DNA of 63,720 bases from Myxococcales bacterium (GCA_022561775.1 JADFQO010000014.1:1-63720); one strand, 5' to 3'; positions 53,746 to 63,058 are shown, counted from the stretch's first letter. Notes: generated by a model not told the origin, from the sequence alone. Numbers and translations: made by a program.

Positions 53746-54603
53746 CTAGCCTGCAACGACGTCGCGGCTCGCCCGTTGGTTCTGGCTCTCATTCAGCCCG
53801 AGCAGGTTGAGATCGATCAGCAGGAAAGCGAGCAGCCACAGCCAAGCGTCCCAGGAATCGATGAACGCGCTGTACACCGTCCAGTAGATCGCACAGCCCA
53901 GCAGCGCGAGGTAGGCGATGCCCTTCGCTGCCTTCGTGGCGATGAGTCGGCGTTTCGTGAGCTTCTTCGCGAGCTGGAGCGAAACTTCGATCTGGAACAG
54001 CAGGACCACGAGGAGCCATGCATTCGAGTTGATCACATCGATCCAAGCGAGTTTTTGAAGCGCCAGCAGATTGAAATGCGTCGCGATCAGATTGTCAGTG
54101 GGGCTCTTGAAAACCTCGCTCTCCTCGATCACAGCGCAGTTGTGCTTCGTCAGCTCGATCGGCCGAGCCTGTGTATTCAGATACGCGAAATGACCGTCTG
54201 TGAGCTCGCAGACCGTCTCCGACTCGATCGGCGCGAAGTTATAGGCATCCCCGAGACCCGCCGCGTAGCCATAGGCTGCATAGACCAGAACCACGTAACA
54301 GCCTACGGTGAGGCCGGCAATGACCCACTTGCGCGTTCCCACGAGCTGGTCTCTGGCTTGCGCGCTCGTTTCCATCTCGAACAAGACGATCAGAACCATC
54401 CACGCCACGTAGTCGATCGTGACGGCAAAACTCTCCAATACATCGAATAACGTAGATCCCGGCGCGAGGTACAGGTACGCGGTCACGTCTTCTAACAGGT
54501 AGTAGAAAAGATTGATCATCAGGATCAGGAAAATCAGCGCTTTGAAGATCCGGAAGGCCGATTCCTTCGTGAGGGCCGATCTGTTCGATTCAATCGACGT
54601 CAT
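53746..54603 (-). CDS. Multi-pass membrane protein, unknown
   Basis: 285 residues from the ATG at 54603. Six predicted membrane helices, for example FKALIFLILMINLFYYLLED, WVIAGLTVGCYVVLVYAAYG and AWLWLLAFLLIDLNLLGL. A loop of ~70 residues between helices 3 and 4 holds ETVCELTDGHFAYL and LTKHNCAVIEESEVF with two Cys that may form a disulphide. No family is recognised. It is 55 bp downstream of the 54659 gene on the same strand. Confidence 0.65.
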   Translation of the reverse strand: MTSIESNRSALTKESAFRIFKALIFLILMINLFYYLLEDVTAYLYLAPGSTLFDVLESFAVTIDYVAWMVLIVLFEMETSAQARDQLVGTRKWVIAGLTVGCYVVLVYAAYGYAAGLGDAYNFAPIESETVCELTDGHFAYLNTQARPIELTKHNCAVIEESEVFKSPTDNLIATHFNLLALQKLAWIDVINSNAWLLVVLLFQIEVSLQLAKKLTKRRLIATKAAKGIAYLALLGCAIYWTVYSAFIDSWDAWLWLLAFLLIDLNLLGLNESQNQRASRDVVAG

Positions 54604-54658
54604 GGCCGGAGCATAGAAAAACAACAGACCACCTGCCGCTCGACGGCATGTCCAGGCA

Positions 54659-55174
54659 TCAAGATCGCCAGTGGCGATGTTGCTCGTATGCAGCCGGTCG
54701 CCCGTAGCGTGCGTGCTGCTCTGCGAGGCGCTCCGCGAGCCATTGAAACCACTCGCTCATCGTGTTGCGATCGCTCTCAGCGCGGGAATCCTGCGTGTAT
54801 TGATTGAGCCGTCCCCAGGATTCGACACACACTCCGCCCAGCAGTTCGTCCACCATCTCGAGGGGCACGATGCCCCGGAACACCATGACGCCGATGGATT
54901 CGAAGGTCAGGACGACCACCATGATGGCATTTTGCTCCTCAGTGCTACACTCTCCCATGTCACGTTTGCGCACGCCATTGGGTAGCGCGAGAACCCCACG
55001 CAAGGAGCGCGAGAATTCGGGGTTGTGAAATGAACGCAGTAGCTCAATGGCGGCAGTCTCGCGACGTTGCTGGCGATAATGCTGCAGCTGGACCACGCCG
55101 AAGCCCAGCCCGCCGACAACAATGAAGGCACCAAAAATCTCCGCCAGGTTGGCGAGCGTGTTGAGATCGGTCAC
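54659..55174 (-). CDS. Membrane-anchored DUF4760-like protein
   Basis: 171 residues. One N-terminal membrane helix (LAEIFGAFIVVGGLGFGVVQ) is followed by RQQRRETAAIELLRSFHNPE and a helical cytoplasmic domain (VVLTFESIGVMVFRGIVPLE). This layout is that of DUF4760-type proteins: one helix, an ExxLxL-like segment and a helical domain. Function unknown. It is the last intact host-type gene before the tRNA-Arg att fragment 22 bp to the right. Confidence 0.65.
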   Translation of the reverse strand: MTDLNTLANLAEIFGAFIVVGGLGFGVVQLQHYRQQRRETAAIELLRSFHNPEFSRSLRGVLALPNGVRKRDMGECSTEEQNAIMVVVLTFESIGVMVFRGIVPLEMVDELLGGVCVESWGRLNQYTQDSRAESDRNTMSEWFQWLAERLAEQHARYGRPAAYEQHRHWRS

Positions 55175-55196
55175 GGTTTACCCCAGATCCACTCTC

Positions 55197-55242
55197 TGGC
55201 TCCCCCGGGAGGACTCGAACCTCCGGCCTCCGGTTTAGGAAA
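55197..55242 (-). repeat. 3' half of tRNA-Arg(CCT), att fragment 1
   Basis: Read on the minus strand: TTTCCTAAACCGG (loop with CCT anticodon and 3' stem), a variable loop, the T arm GGAGG-TTCGAGT-CCTCC and acceptor plus CCA. The 5' half is absent: bases before the loop no longer pair. It matches 63059-63104 at 44 of 46 positions. Confidence 0.85.
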
Positions 55243-55383
55243 TTGGCACAGTGCCAGCAAACCCCGCGAGGTGAAAGGAGAAATAGTATCGCACTCCGAA
55301 ACGTGGTCTGCGTTGGCGTGGGTTGGCTGAAACTGATCCTAGAGTGACCCCAGCCTTCAATGAGTCAAGAAGCCAAAACAACC

Positions 55384-55500
55384 CGGAAACTTTCGATTCC
55401 GAGGGCTTAATTTTCTGTTAGCTGGGGGCTCTCCGCACAAGCCTCTGCCCTCCCGGATGGCCGTGAATGGTGACGTCCCCAACGGGACTCGAAGCCGTGT
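55384..55500. other. tRNA-fragment graveyard in a 684-bp gene-free gap
   Basis: From 55384 the sequence CCGGAAACTTTCGATTCCGA + GGGCTTA resembles the hairpin at 11870-11895, followed by TTAGCTGGGGG like a damaged tRNA-fMet end. At about 55472 CCCCAACGGGACTCGAAGCC looks like a T arm of another tRNA. A third T-arm-like palindrome (GCGGGAATTGATCCCGC) is near 55672. The gap 55243-55926 holds no convincing gene. Confidence 0.45.
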
Positions 55501-55926
55501 TGAATCAGCGTAAGCGGCCGAAATCAAAGGATTCCAAGTAACCGATACTTGTCGTCCACTTGTCGCCAAGGTGGAATCAGGGCCAGCGCGGCTCCCGCCG
55601 CGGCCTTTCGATGGTCGACCCACCCCCTGGACGAACCTCGGAGAGCGCTTGGAATCTTCACAGTGGTGGGAGCGGGAATTGATCCCGCCGTGCATCTAGC
55701 AATTCCAGGTATTTGGCGACGAAAGGCGTGGTGCCACTGTGGGACCACTACCAATGCTCGGCGATCAGCCCTGCGGCTCGGTACCTCAGTTGGCTTTTCG
55801 CCACTTTCGATCTGGACCAAATATTTCGGGCTCGGTCACTGGCACTGAATCAGGGTAATTTTTCCGCGACATATCACATACTTTATGACCCTGACTGGAA
55901 CATCAAAATCATAAAGTTATCGCACG

Positions 55927-57951
55927 TTACGAGCGACCCGTAGAAGCCGTAGCAGATCGGTGCAATGAATAGATGTAGCCCGCCTCGAAGGGTCCGGAAA
56001 TCACTGTCATGCCACCGGTTGACCAGCTGATCTCGAGGCGTTCAATGCGCTTGAATTCTCCCAGCCCGAAGTGGGCCACTGGCTCATCGAACGATAAATA
56101 GCCGCCGCTGGACTTCAGCTCGCGTAGCTGGTGGCGACTGGAATCCGGACCGTAGTGAATTGTAAATTTGGTCCCGATACCATCTCTATTACCGACTTCA
56201 TCGCGGAGCGCAAAGATGATGCTGTTTCCGGTACGGGAATTATTGCGCAATAACCATAGAGGGCCGTTGATTGAATTGGTAATAAAGTCCAGGTCGCCAT
56301 CTCGATCGAAATCGACGACTGTGTAGGCGCTAACAATCATGAAATTCTGGAGGCCGTAGGCGTCGGTCTGGTCGCTGAATCGCTTGCCAGCATCGTTGTG
56401 AAAAAAGAAGTTTGCCGTTGGACCCGACTCGTTAGCCCTGATCCATGTACCGGCAGCAACGAAGAGGTCTTGCCATTCATCGTTGTCGACATCCGCAAAA
56501 CGTGCGTTCCAGCTCCAACCGGTGAAGCCCACTCCAGCCTGCTTGGCACCGTCTGTGAAGCGCTGTTCGGATGCGTCCCATATCAGGAGTACATTTTCGT
56601 TCATCTGTTGCGGGATCGCCTGTGCCAGCATGTCCGGATCGTGCGGAAACACCGGTTCGAAGAAATTACGACAGATGGAGAGGGTGCGAGACTCTGGTTT
56701 CGGAATCGAGTCACAGAGTTTCGGATCGCGGATAAGCCGTGCGGTCATCATGACCTGCATACCAACACAAGCTTGTCGGTCGTTCTTGTCCGGAACGTCG
56801 GCGCAATTGCGAATATTGGTTGGCTGGTGATTGGCGCCATAGAAAAAGCCCTGCCGAGCCGCCACATTGGCGCGGCATCGATCGCGCTCCTGCTCCAGGA
56901 CAATGTCGTCACAGTAGCGTTTGAGGGTGACCGCCTGCACTCGTGCAGACGGCCCCGTGGCGCGGGCCGTTATCTGGTCGAGGAAAACATCAAGATCAAG
57001 GTCATTGTCAAAGTCACCGCTATCAATGCTCATGGTCGAATGCGTCGTATGGGGAACGATAGCGTCGCGCTTCTCGATGAGATCGAAGCCGCCCTTCCCA
57101 TCGCCGCGGTAGTACATATCCGGATCCGCAAAATCGTTGCCGACGATTAGGTCAAGTATTCCATCCCCGCTCCAATCCGATAAGAGTGTGCTTAGTGTCT
57201 CGCCGGTCAGCTCATGCAGCGGTGTTATCTCGAATTTTCCAGATTCGTAGATCCAGAGTTCATTTTGCGAATTTGGTGGTGGGTGTTGCTTGAACGCCCC
57301 GGCAAACCAGTTTCCGATGATCACGTCCAGATCGCCGTCTCGATCAACATCGCCAAAGGATGCGGTTGAACTCAGCACGGCATTGCCCCGCGGCGGCTTT
57401 CTCAGTCCGGCCAAGGTGAATTTTCCCTTTTGATTCAGCAAGTAGAAATTGCCCTGCAGATAGGTCGTGGCGAAGAGGTCCAGCCAGCCATCGCCATCGA
57501 TGTCGACAAGAGCGACATTGAAAATCGTCGTATCGTCGCTCTCGGTCACGTCAATTTCATACCCCTCGAAGCGCTTCCCGTCCTGGTTCATATAGACAAC
57601 GATTAATGCACCGTTTGCCGAAACCAAGTCCGGCCAGCCATCCCGGTCTATGTCGCCGGACGAAATACCGCCGCCATTGAAAAAGGGTGGATAAAAATCC
57701 CTGGGACCGAATACGTTCGACTGATGAAGGCCGAACACGCTGCCGTCGTATCGGGTAAAAGGTATATCGTCGGTTCCGGCCCGCGGCTGAAAAGGCACTG
57801 CGTTTATGCTCACCGGATGTCCATCGGCGTCGCGTATTTGTTCGGGCTCGGCGCTGGACACGCCGAAAACGACGAGCGAGACGAGGGCGAGGAGGGCGAG
57901 GAGAGTCTGCAGTCCGGCGCGTTCCTGCTTGTGATGTTGTCTCCGAGTCAT
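55927..57951 (-). CDS. CRTAC1-type FG-GAP repeat protein with Cys-hairpin insert
   Basis: 674 residues. N-terminal anchor/signal LLALLALVSLVVFGVSSAEP. Seven FG-GAP calcium loops are visible, e.g. GDIDRDGWPDLVS, DIDGDGWLDLFAT, DVDRDGDLDVIIG, DFDNDLDLDVFLD, DVDNDEWQDLFVA and DFDRDGDLDFITN. Between repeats is an insert with three Cys pairs: CDDIVLEQERDRC, CADVPDKNDRQAC and CDSIPKPESRTLSIC. The C-terminal ASPIC/UnbV-like part has GIGTKFTIHYG, GGYLSFDEPVAHFGLGEFK and RLEISWSTG. It is exported. Its ATG follows the permease stop directly, so the two are coupled. Confidence 0.85.
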   Translation of the reverse strand: MTRRQHHKQERAGLQTLLALLALVSLVVFGVSSAEPEQIRDADGHPVSINAVPFQPRAGTDDIPFTRYDGSVFGLHQSNVFGPRDFYPPFFNGGGISSGDIDRDGWPDLVSANGALIVVYMNQDGKRFEGYEIDVTESDDTTIFNVALVDIDGDGWLDLFATTYLQGNFYLLNQKGKFTLAGLRKPPRGNAVLSSTASFGDVDRDGDLDVIIGNWFAGAFKQHPPPNSQNELWIYESGKFEITPLHELTGETLSTLLSDWSGDGILDLIVGNDFADPDMYYRGDGKGGFDLIEKRDAIVPHTTHSTMSIDSGDFDNDLDLDVFLDQITARATGPSARVQAVTLKRYCDDIVLEQERDRCRANVAARQGFFYGANHQPTNIRNCADVPDKNDRQACVGMQVMMTARLIRDPKLCDSIPKPESRTLSICRNFFEPVFPHDPDMLAQAIPQQMNENVLLIWDASEQRFTDGAKQAGVGFTGWSWNARFADVDNDEWQDLFVAAGTWIRANESGPTANFFFHNDAGKRFSDQTDAYGLQNFMIVSAYTVVDFDRDGDLDFITNSINGPLWLLRNNSRTGNSIIFALRDEVGNRDGIGTKFTIHYGPDSSRHQLRELKSSGGYLSFDEPVAHFGLGEFKRIERLEISWSTGGMTVISGPFEAGYIYSLHRSATASTGRS

Positions 57952-59070
57952 CTAGGTTTCCTGCTCCAGAAACTCCAGCATTTCCCGAAGTTCACCCTGG
58001 TGTACATTCTCGGCGACGATACCGCCTGCAACACCGATCATTATCAGTACGGCGCTCAGGACCACAGCGACCCGGCGAGAAATCGTGTTCCATACAATAA
58101 AAAATGGATAAACGCTGAAAATCCCCAACGTGAACAGCAGCGTCATCGAATAAACCATCGGTGCGCCGGCAGATATCAGCACCGCGACAAGCACCAGATC
58201 GAATGCAACTGGCACAGGCAAAAATATCCCCACCAGTGCCACGACGCTGACCGAGAGAATGCCCGGCTCGATATTCACCAGGGTTTCCAAAGGTATGGTA
58301 TGCACGACCACCGCGCCCAGGAAGCCTGCGAGTAGCATCAGGGGAACGGTGCGGATCACGATATAGACCAGGTTTCGGCCCAACAGCATCGCTGCCTGGC
58401 GAGCTGCAGCGAACCAACTTTCGTCACTCGGCGCTACCGGGGTCGCAGGTACGGCGCAGACCGTATCATCGTAAGTTTGCACACGCTCGCTCCTGAAAAC
58501 CCATCGCGACAGCAGTGGCACGATGACAAGAATGAATACCAGGGTCTGGACGAGCTTGATCACCGCTAGATAAAATGGAAATATCGAGAACAGCATGGTC
58601 AATACGATAATATTCAGCGTTGGCGAACTGAACATCGTGGCTAACGTGGTTTCAAGCCGGGCACCACCATCGTGCATGCCTTTTGCGACCGGGGCGGAAC
58701 AATTGACGCAAACACCCAGGGGTGAGCCGATGGCTACGCCGACCACGGTGTTCACGAAGCCATTGCGATGCCCCCGGACGGCGATCATCCCGATCAACGT
58801 GAGAAGGCAAGCGCCGATCACCAGTCCAAAAGCCATACCTTCCAGCATCGTTTCAACCCAGTTAATCGTCGTATAGACAATTCGCCTCATAGAACTGTCA
58901 TCGGGCTGTATCTGGATCGAAGCCTCGAAGGCAAGCGGGTCTTCGAGCGCTGCGAGGCCGCCCATGACTGCTTTCTCATCAAGCGACGGATATCGCGAAC
59001 CGCTCCAGAAGGTGACGGCTGTAGCAACAATGACTGCGGAAATGAACAGGACTCGTTTGTTCAAAATCAT
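57952..59070 (-). CDS. Predicted permease with CxxC motif (DUF318/ArsP-like)
   Basis: 372 residues, about nine membrane helices. Key motif: GSPLGVCVNCSAPVAKGMHD, with CVNC at the start of a helix, then ATMFSSPTLNIIVLTMLFSI; the second half has GIFLPVPVAFDLVLVAVLIS. The inverted-repeat layout with Cys-x2-Cys and a conserved Pro is like the DUF318/SO_0444 permeases that export metals or organo-metalloids, though this branch is divergent. The ATG overlaps the stop of an acyl-CoA synthetase remnant as ATGA, and the stop abuts the FG-GAP gene. Confidence 0.75.
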   Translation of the reverse strand: MILNKRVLFISAVIVATAVTFWSGSRYPSLDEKAVMGGLAALEDPLAFEASIQIQPDDSSMRRIVYTTINWVETMLEGMAFGLVIGACLLTLIGMIAVRGHRNGFVNTVVGVAIGSPLGVCVNCSAPVAKGMHDGGARLETTLATMFSSPTLNIIVLTMLFSIFPFYLAVIKLVQTLVFILVIVPLLSRWVFRSERVQTYDDTVCAVPATPVAPSDESWFAAARQAAMLLGRNLVYIVIRTVPLMLLAGFLGAVVVHTIPLETLVNIEPGILSVSVVALVGIFLPVPVAFDLVLVAVLISAGAPMVYSMTLLFTLGIFSVYPFFIVWNTISRRVAVVLSAVLIMIGVAGGIVAENVHQGELREMLEFLEQET

Positions 59071-59190
59071 GACGTGCTAGGGATGCGAAGGAAGGCGTCG
59101 ATAGCAATCGCGCCATCCGCTAGCACGCACAGCGGATTGACGTCCAGTTCGAGCAACGAGCCTTTTTCGCCAGCGCATAATTTTCGATTA
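59067..59190 (-). pseudogene. C-terminal remnant of ADP-forming acyl-CoA synthetase/ATP-grasp protein
   Basis: Only the last ~35 residues are readable: EKGSLLELDVNPLCVLADGA + IAIDAFLRI, the typical end of the ATP-grasp subunit (ELDVNPL...DGxxAxDA). The stop overlaps the permease ATG as ATGA, so the lost gene was the first of a coupled operon. Upstream sequence to 59517 shows no more homology that I can recognise. Confidence 0.65.
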
Positions 59191-59517
59191 CCTCGATCGT
59201 TCCGATAATACCTCGATCCGCACCGAAGTCGCTCTCTCCGCTCGACTCGGCCGGTAGTTAGCGGCATGATCTCCTGGGGCTAGTCGACGGACCGAAAGCG
59301 GTGGAAGCTCCTCCCCCATTGCCCCCGATTGCCTAAAGGAGCGCCGTGAGGACCAGCGGTGTCGACTTCCAAAGACCGGTCGTCCTGCTTCATCGATGAC
59401 GCGCGCAATCGCTTCTTGAACACGATCCGGCCACACAGCGCGCTGGGTTATCGGCCACCCGCACCTGAAATCATCGTACCTGGAAAGGAATTGCCCATGA
59501 GCCACGAAGCTGCGTAA

Positions 59518-59985
59518 ACTAACTTTGAACCTGGACCAGTTGATGCAGGCGGGTCAGCTGAAGACCTGATTCTAAGCCACCACCACGAAGATCACACCGG
59601 TGGTCTACTAAGGTTGCGAACCGAGCTTTCGAAACGGAATCCGAGAGCGTTGTCACGGATTCACGTGGCGGCCGGTATCTTCGCATCTCGACCTGGGCCC
59701 GACGGTACGGAAAGAAACCCCATGGTCGAGCTACGAGAACGTCTTGAGGCATCTGGGGCGACCTTCATCGTTCATGACCGCCCGTCTGAGATCGCCCCTG
59801 GCGTATGGGTCACTGGGCCGGTTCCAAGGCTCCATGAAGAGCAAAACTACCCTGTGGGTCCGGAGTGGGTCATTGTGCAGGAAGGAAGCTTCGTGCCAGA
59901 CTTCATCCCTGAGAGTCAGTCGCTCGTGATTCTTGCTTCCGATGGACCCATACTCGTGTCGGGCTGTGGACACGCTGGATCCTCT
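59518..59985 (+). pseudogene. Metallo-beta-lactamase-fold hydrolase, truncated at both ends
   Basis: An in-frame stop lies just before 59518. Downstream the zinc motif LILSHHHEDHTGGLL (HxHxDH) is intact, followed by IHVAAGIFASR, GVWVTGPVPRLHEEQNYPVG and LVILASDGPILVSGCGHAG. This fits the DHPS-like/RfaE-adjacent MBL family that usually has ~50 more residues at each end. After the last His the frame runs into the TonB receptor gene and loses homology. No start site is evident. Confidence 0.7.
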
Positions 59986-60047
59986 CCCGAAAAGAATTGG
60001 TGGCAACGGGCTGTCCTCGCGCGATCCCGTCGCTGTGCCTCGGATCC

Positions 60048-62648
60048 TCAGAAGGCGAGCGTAGCCGTTATGCCGTAGGTCCTCGGGTCCGCGTAGGCAT
60101 CGAGAATGACGCCGATGCCTCTGGACCGGTCTAAAGACTGGGTCTTGTAGTGCTCGTCCATGAAGTTGTGGACCCAGCCCGTTACCGTGAACATCTCGTC
60201 CTCCGAAGTCCAGGTGAGAGCCCCGTTGAAGATCCAGTAGTCGTCCTGCCCGAAGAAGCCCGGCGCGAAGTTGCACCGGATGCCCCGGCCTCCGCAGGGG
60301 TCGTAGAGCATGTCGTCCTTCCAGCTGAACGAGAACCGGGGGGTCAGGGTGCCGAGGCCCCGGCCGGCGACCTGCCCGGGCAGGGGGATGTCGTATTCGA
60401 TGGAGCCCGTCGCGGAGAAGTTCGGCGACGCGATCAGGGTGTTTCCCGAGTAGTCGAACCTCCTCGGGATGATGATAACGGGGGGATCCGGAAGCCTGAT
60501 CCTATCGGAGAAGGAGACCACGAATTCCTCGTACTCGCTCTCCACCCAGGCGGCGCTGAGGGTGAGGTACAGGCCGTCAATCGGCTCGCCCTGCAGGTCC
60601 AGCTCGACGCCGTAAACGAGCGCGTCGCTGGCATTCGTCAGCTTCGGAATCGGATAACCGAGCTCGGTCTGCTCGACGACGAAGACCTGAAGATCCAGGT
60701 AGTCGTAGTAGAATCCCGTGAGGTTGAGTGTTAGGCGCTGGTCAAACCAATGGGAGCGCAGCCCGGCCTCGTAGGAGTCGACGATTTCGGGGTCGACCCC
60801 CGTGATGATGTCGAATATCGAAACCGCGCCACCGTTGAAGTGTCCTCCCTTCCAGCCCCGGGAGTACTTGATGTAGAGGTTGCTGTCGTCGGAGTAGTTC
60901 CAGGCCAGACTGATCTCTCCGCTCCAGTCGTCCCACAGGGCGTCATCCTCGCCCATGAGCGTCTCCCTCACTTGGCCCGCCGTGGGGGTTTCGATGACGA
61001 CGGTCTCGAAACTCTTGTACTCCCAGTTGTAGCGGAGCCCCGCAAGCAGCGTGAAGTCGCAGGAAACGGGCTCGCATCCGGGCTGGAGTCGGTACTCCAT
61101 CTGTCCGTAGGCGGCGAAGTTCCACATCTCCTGGGTGTATTCCTGGAGGAGGTCGGCGGACCCTTGCTTATCGAAGAAGTTGACTACGTCGAGTTCGTCT
61201 TTGAGGTAATAGACACCGAGTGTCCAGTCACCGTCACCGTATTTCGACTCCCGAATTGGGCCCCGGAGTTCGAGCTGCTCGCTGAGCTGCCAGGCGGTGT
61301 CGGCGTACGTGGTCTCGAGCAGGAACCTGGCGCCGCCGTCGGTGTTCTCCCGGCGGAAAAGGTCGTGCCACTCGTAGGCCGTCAGGCTCACGAGCTCGTA
61401 GTCGTGGCCGCTGCCGAACAGCCAGGCCCCCCGGAGATTGATTCCCCAGAGGTCGATGTTCTCCGGGCCGTCGATGTTGTAGTCCCCCGCGAAGGGATCC
61501 CCCCCATCGATGTCGATGTAATTCGATCGGTCGCGGCCCGATTGACTTAGACCCGTGTGCTGGTACTGGTACGCCCGGCTCCTGTTTTGCCCGCCGTGGA
61601 CGTTCAGCAGCCACTCGTTCTGGATCTGCCCCATCGGCAGATCGAGCAGGAGCTGGCCCCGGGCCGCCCAGTTGTCGATGTCGTTGGTCCGGTCGTCGAG
61701 GTGCGGATCGATGAACCGTTTTGTGTTGAGGGCGTTCGTCTGGTTGCAGGGACGCCGGACCGTGAGTATTTCGCTGATGGGCACGTCGGCTTGCGCGGCG
61801 CAGCGATTCTTCGTGATGCCGTCGCGGATGTTCCAGGTCCCCGAGAGCCGGCCCGAGAGATAATCCGGCACGATGGGTCCATTGACGAATCCCTTGACCT
61901 CCCACAGCTCGTAGTTTCCGTACGTGGACGTGACGGAGCCGGCGAACTCCTCTTCCGGCTTGTTCGAGCGCAGAAGAATTGCACCGGCCGAGGCGTTGCG
62001 ATACAGCGTCCCCTGGGGTCCACGCAGGACCTCGACGCCTTCCACGTCGTAGAATTGGAACAGCTGGCCCGCCGGCGACTGCATGTAGACGCCGTCTTGG
62101 TAGATGGCGACGGCACTGGCAGCGTTGGCGTTGAAGTCGTCGAGGCCCACGCCGCGGATGTAGATCGTGGGATTGGAGGCGGCGAAGGCGCTCTTGATCT
62201 CGAGGCTCGGAGTAAAGTTCGAGAGATCGCGGATGTCCCTGATGCCCTCGACTTGGAGAACACCCGGGTCGAATCCGATGGCCGAGATCGTATCGTCCTT
62301 CACCAGCAATCCCCCCGCCTCGCCTGTGACCACGATCTCCTGGATATGGGGCGACGGCTCCGCGATCGATTCGGAGGTCTTGGGGGCGAGATCCTCGCCG
62401 GGATCGGCGCCGCTCTCCGGCTGGCGCTCAACCTCGCTGACCTCGTCGGTCGCGGACTCGACCGCTCCGTCGGTCGCTGATTCGGCCGCCTCCTCGGTCG
62501 CTGACTCGACCGCCTCGTCGGCCGGTGTCGTCTTCGGGGGTGTTTCGTTTTGGGCGAACGCCGCGAAACCAAACAGCAGCGTCGCGATCAAGCACGCGAG
62601 CCCCTCCTGCCCCTGACGAAATCGCGTTATCGCGCGCATTGGTTCCAT
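60048..62648 (-). CDS. TonB-dependent outer-membrane receptor
   Basis: 866 residues from the ATG at 62648. A signal peptide (LACLIATLLFGFAAFAQ) is followed by a long acidic Glu/Ala/Thr repeat region, then the TonB-box-like HIQEIVVTGEAGG and the plug: NPTIYIRGVGLDDFNANAAS, AVAIYQDGVYMQSPAG and VEVLRGPQGTLYRNASAGAI. The barrel ends in YGITATLAF with terminal Phe. It imports a large substrate using TonB energy; the subtype resembles receptors for sterol-like or aromatic compounds in marine gammaproteobacteria, which is a guess. Intact, although it lies in a decayed island. Confidence 0.92.
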   Translation of the reverse strand: MEPMRAITRFRQGQEGLACLIATLLFGFAAFAQNETPPKTTPADEAVESATEEAAESATDGAVESATDEVSEVERQPESGADPGEDLAPKTSESIAEPSPHIQEIVVTGEAGGLLVKDDTISAIGFDPGVLQVEGIRDIRDLSNFTPSLEIKSAFAASNPTIYIRGVGLDDFNANAASAVAIYQDGVYMQSPAGQLFQFYDVEGVEVLRGPQGTLYRNASAGAILLRSNKPEEEFAGSVTSTYGNYELWEVKGFVNGPIVPDYLSGRLSGTWNIRDGITKNRCAAQADVPISEILTVRRPCNQTNALNTKRFIDPHLDDRTNDIDNWAARGQLLLDLPMGQIQNEWLLNVHGGQNRSRAYQYQHTGLSQSGRDRSNYIDIDGGDPFAGDYNIDGPENIDLWGINLRGAWLFGSGHDYELVSLTAYEWHDLFRRENTDGGARFLLETTYADTAWQLSEQLELRGPIRESKYGDGDWTLGVYYLKDELDVVNFFDKQGSADLLQEYTQEMWNFAAYGQMEYRLQPGCEPVSCDFTLLAGLRYNWEYKSFETVVIETPTAGQVRETLMGEDDALWDDWSGEISLAWNYSDDSNLYIKYSRGWKGGHFNGGAVSIFDIITGVDPEIVDSYEAGLRSHWFDQRLTLNLTGFYYDYLDLQVFVVEQTELGYPIPKLTNASDALVYGVELDLQGEPIDGLYLTLSAAWVESEYEEFVVSFSDRIRLPDPPVIIIPRRFDYSGNTLIASPNFSATGSIEYDIPLPGQVAGRGLGTLTPRFSFSWKDDMLYDPCGGRGIRCNFAPGFFGQDDYWIFNGALTWTSEDEMFTVTGWVHNFMDEHYKTQSLDRSRGIGVILDAYADPRTYGITATLAF

Positions 62649-62696
62649 GTCTATACCAAAATTCACCTGCGCTTTCGCAATGCCGAGTCATCACGA

Positions 62697-62892
62697 CCCA
62701 GTCCTTGGGCACGCTCGTACAATCGTCGAAATGCTCGCGAACTGTCTTCTGTATGTTGGTGTGGCCGCAAAGCTTACAGCCGCTGCCGCTCTGGTGGACG
62801 GTCACTAATTGTGTGAACCAGCCATGCGTGGGACATCTAATTTCGATTTGTTCATAGGCACTCAACAGCGCATCTTCACTTGTTTCTCCCAC
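62697..62892 (-). pseudogene. Zinc-ribbon fragment resembling DUF723 phage/endonuclease accessory domain
   Basis: A short frame reads AYEQIEIRCPTHGWFTQLVT, HQSGSGCKLCGHTNIQKTVR. The CPxHGxF...GxGCxxC pattern is the DUF723-type repeat found in phage and homing-endonuclease proteins. Only one repeat remains; neither end looks like a natural gene end. Confidence 0.5.
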
Positions 62893-63058
62893 CCGATCTG
62901 GAAACGGAAAGTGTGGAAAATCTCAATGATGATCATGGCCGATGGTGATTACACCGGTGCGATTATCCCGTTCTATCTAAACGCAATCCCAAAGGGCAAG
63001 CGGCCAACTCCACGTTCGGAAGACGATGGGCACGACCTGCGTAACTACCCGAAAACCC

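Larger units (their letters stand above)
55243..63058. mobile_element. Decayed genomic island between tRNA-Arg(CCT) 3'-half repeats
   Basis: The 7.8-kb segment lies between two same-oriented 46-bp copies of the tRNA-Arg 3' half. It holds several gene fragments (59067, 59518, 62697), lower GC at 55.9-59.1 kb by eye, and no intact integrase. It reads as an old integrative island that lost its mobility genes. Confidence 0.65.

Noticed and set aside
55197-55242. Considered as an intact tRNA gene
   Set aside because: The 5' half cannot pair; only the anticodon loop to the CCA end is present. The same applies to 63059-63104.
59188-59505. 105-residue minus-strand frame upstream of the synthetase remnant
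   Set aside because: I could not match it to the missing part of the synthetase or to any other family; it is treated as non-coding.
60750-61550. 266-residue open frame on the plus strand opposite the TonB receptor
   Set aside because: It has no recognisable domain and mirrors the well-supported receptor gene; long antisense frames are common in GC-rich DNA.
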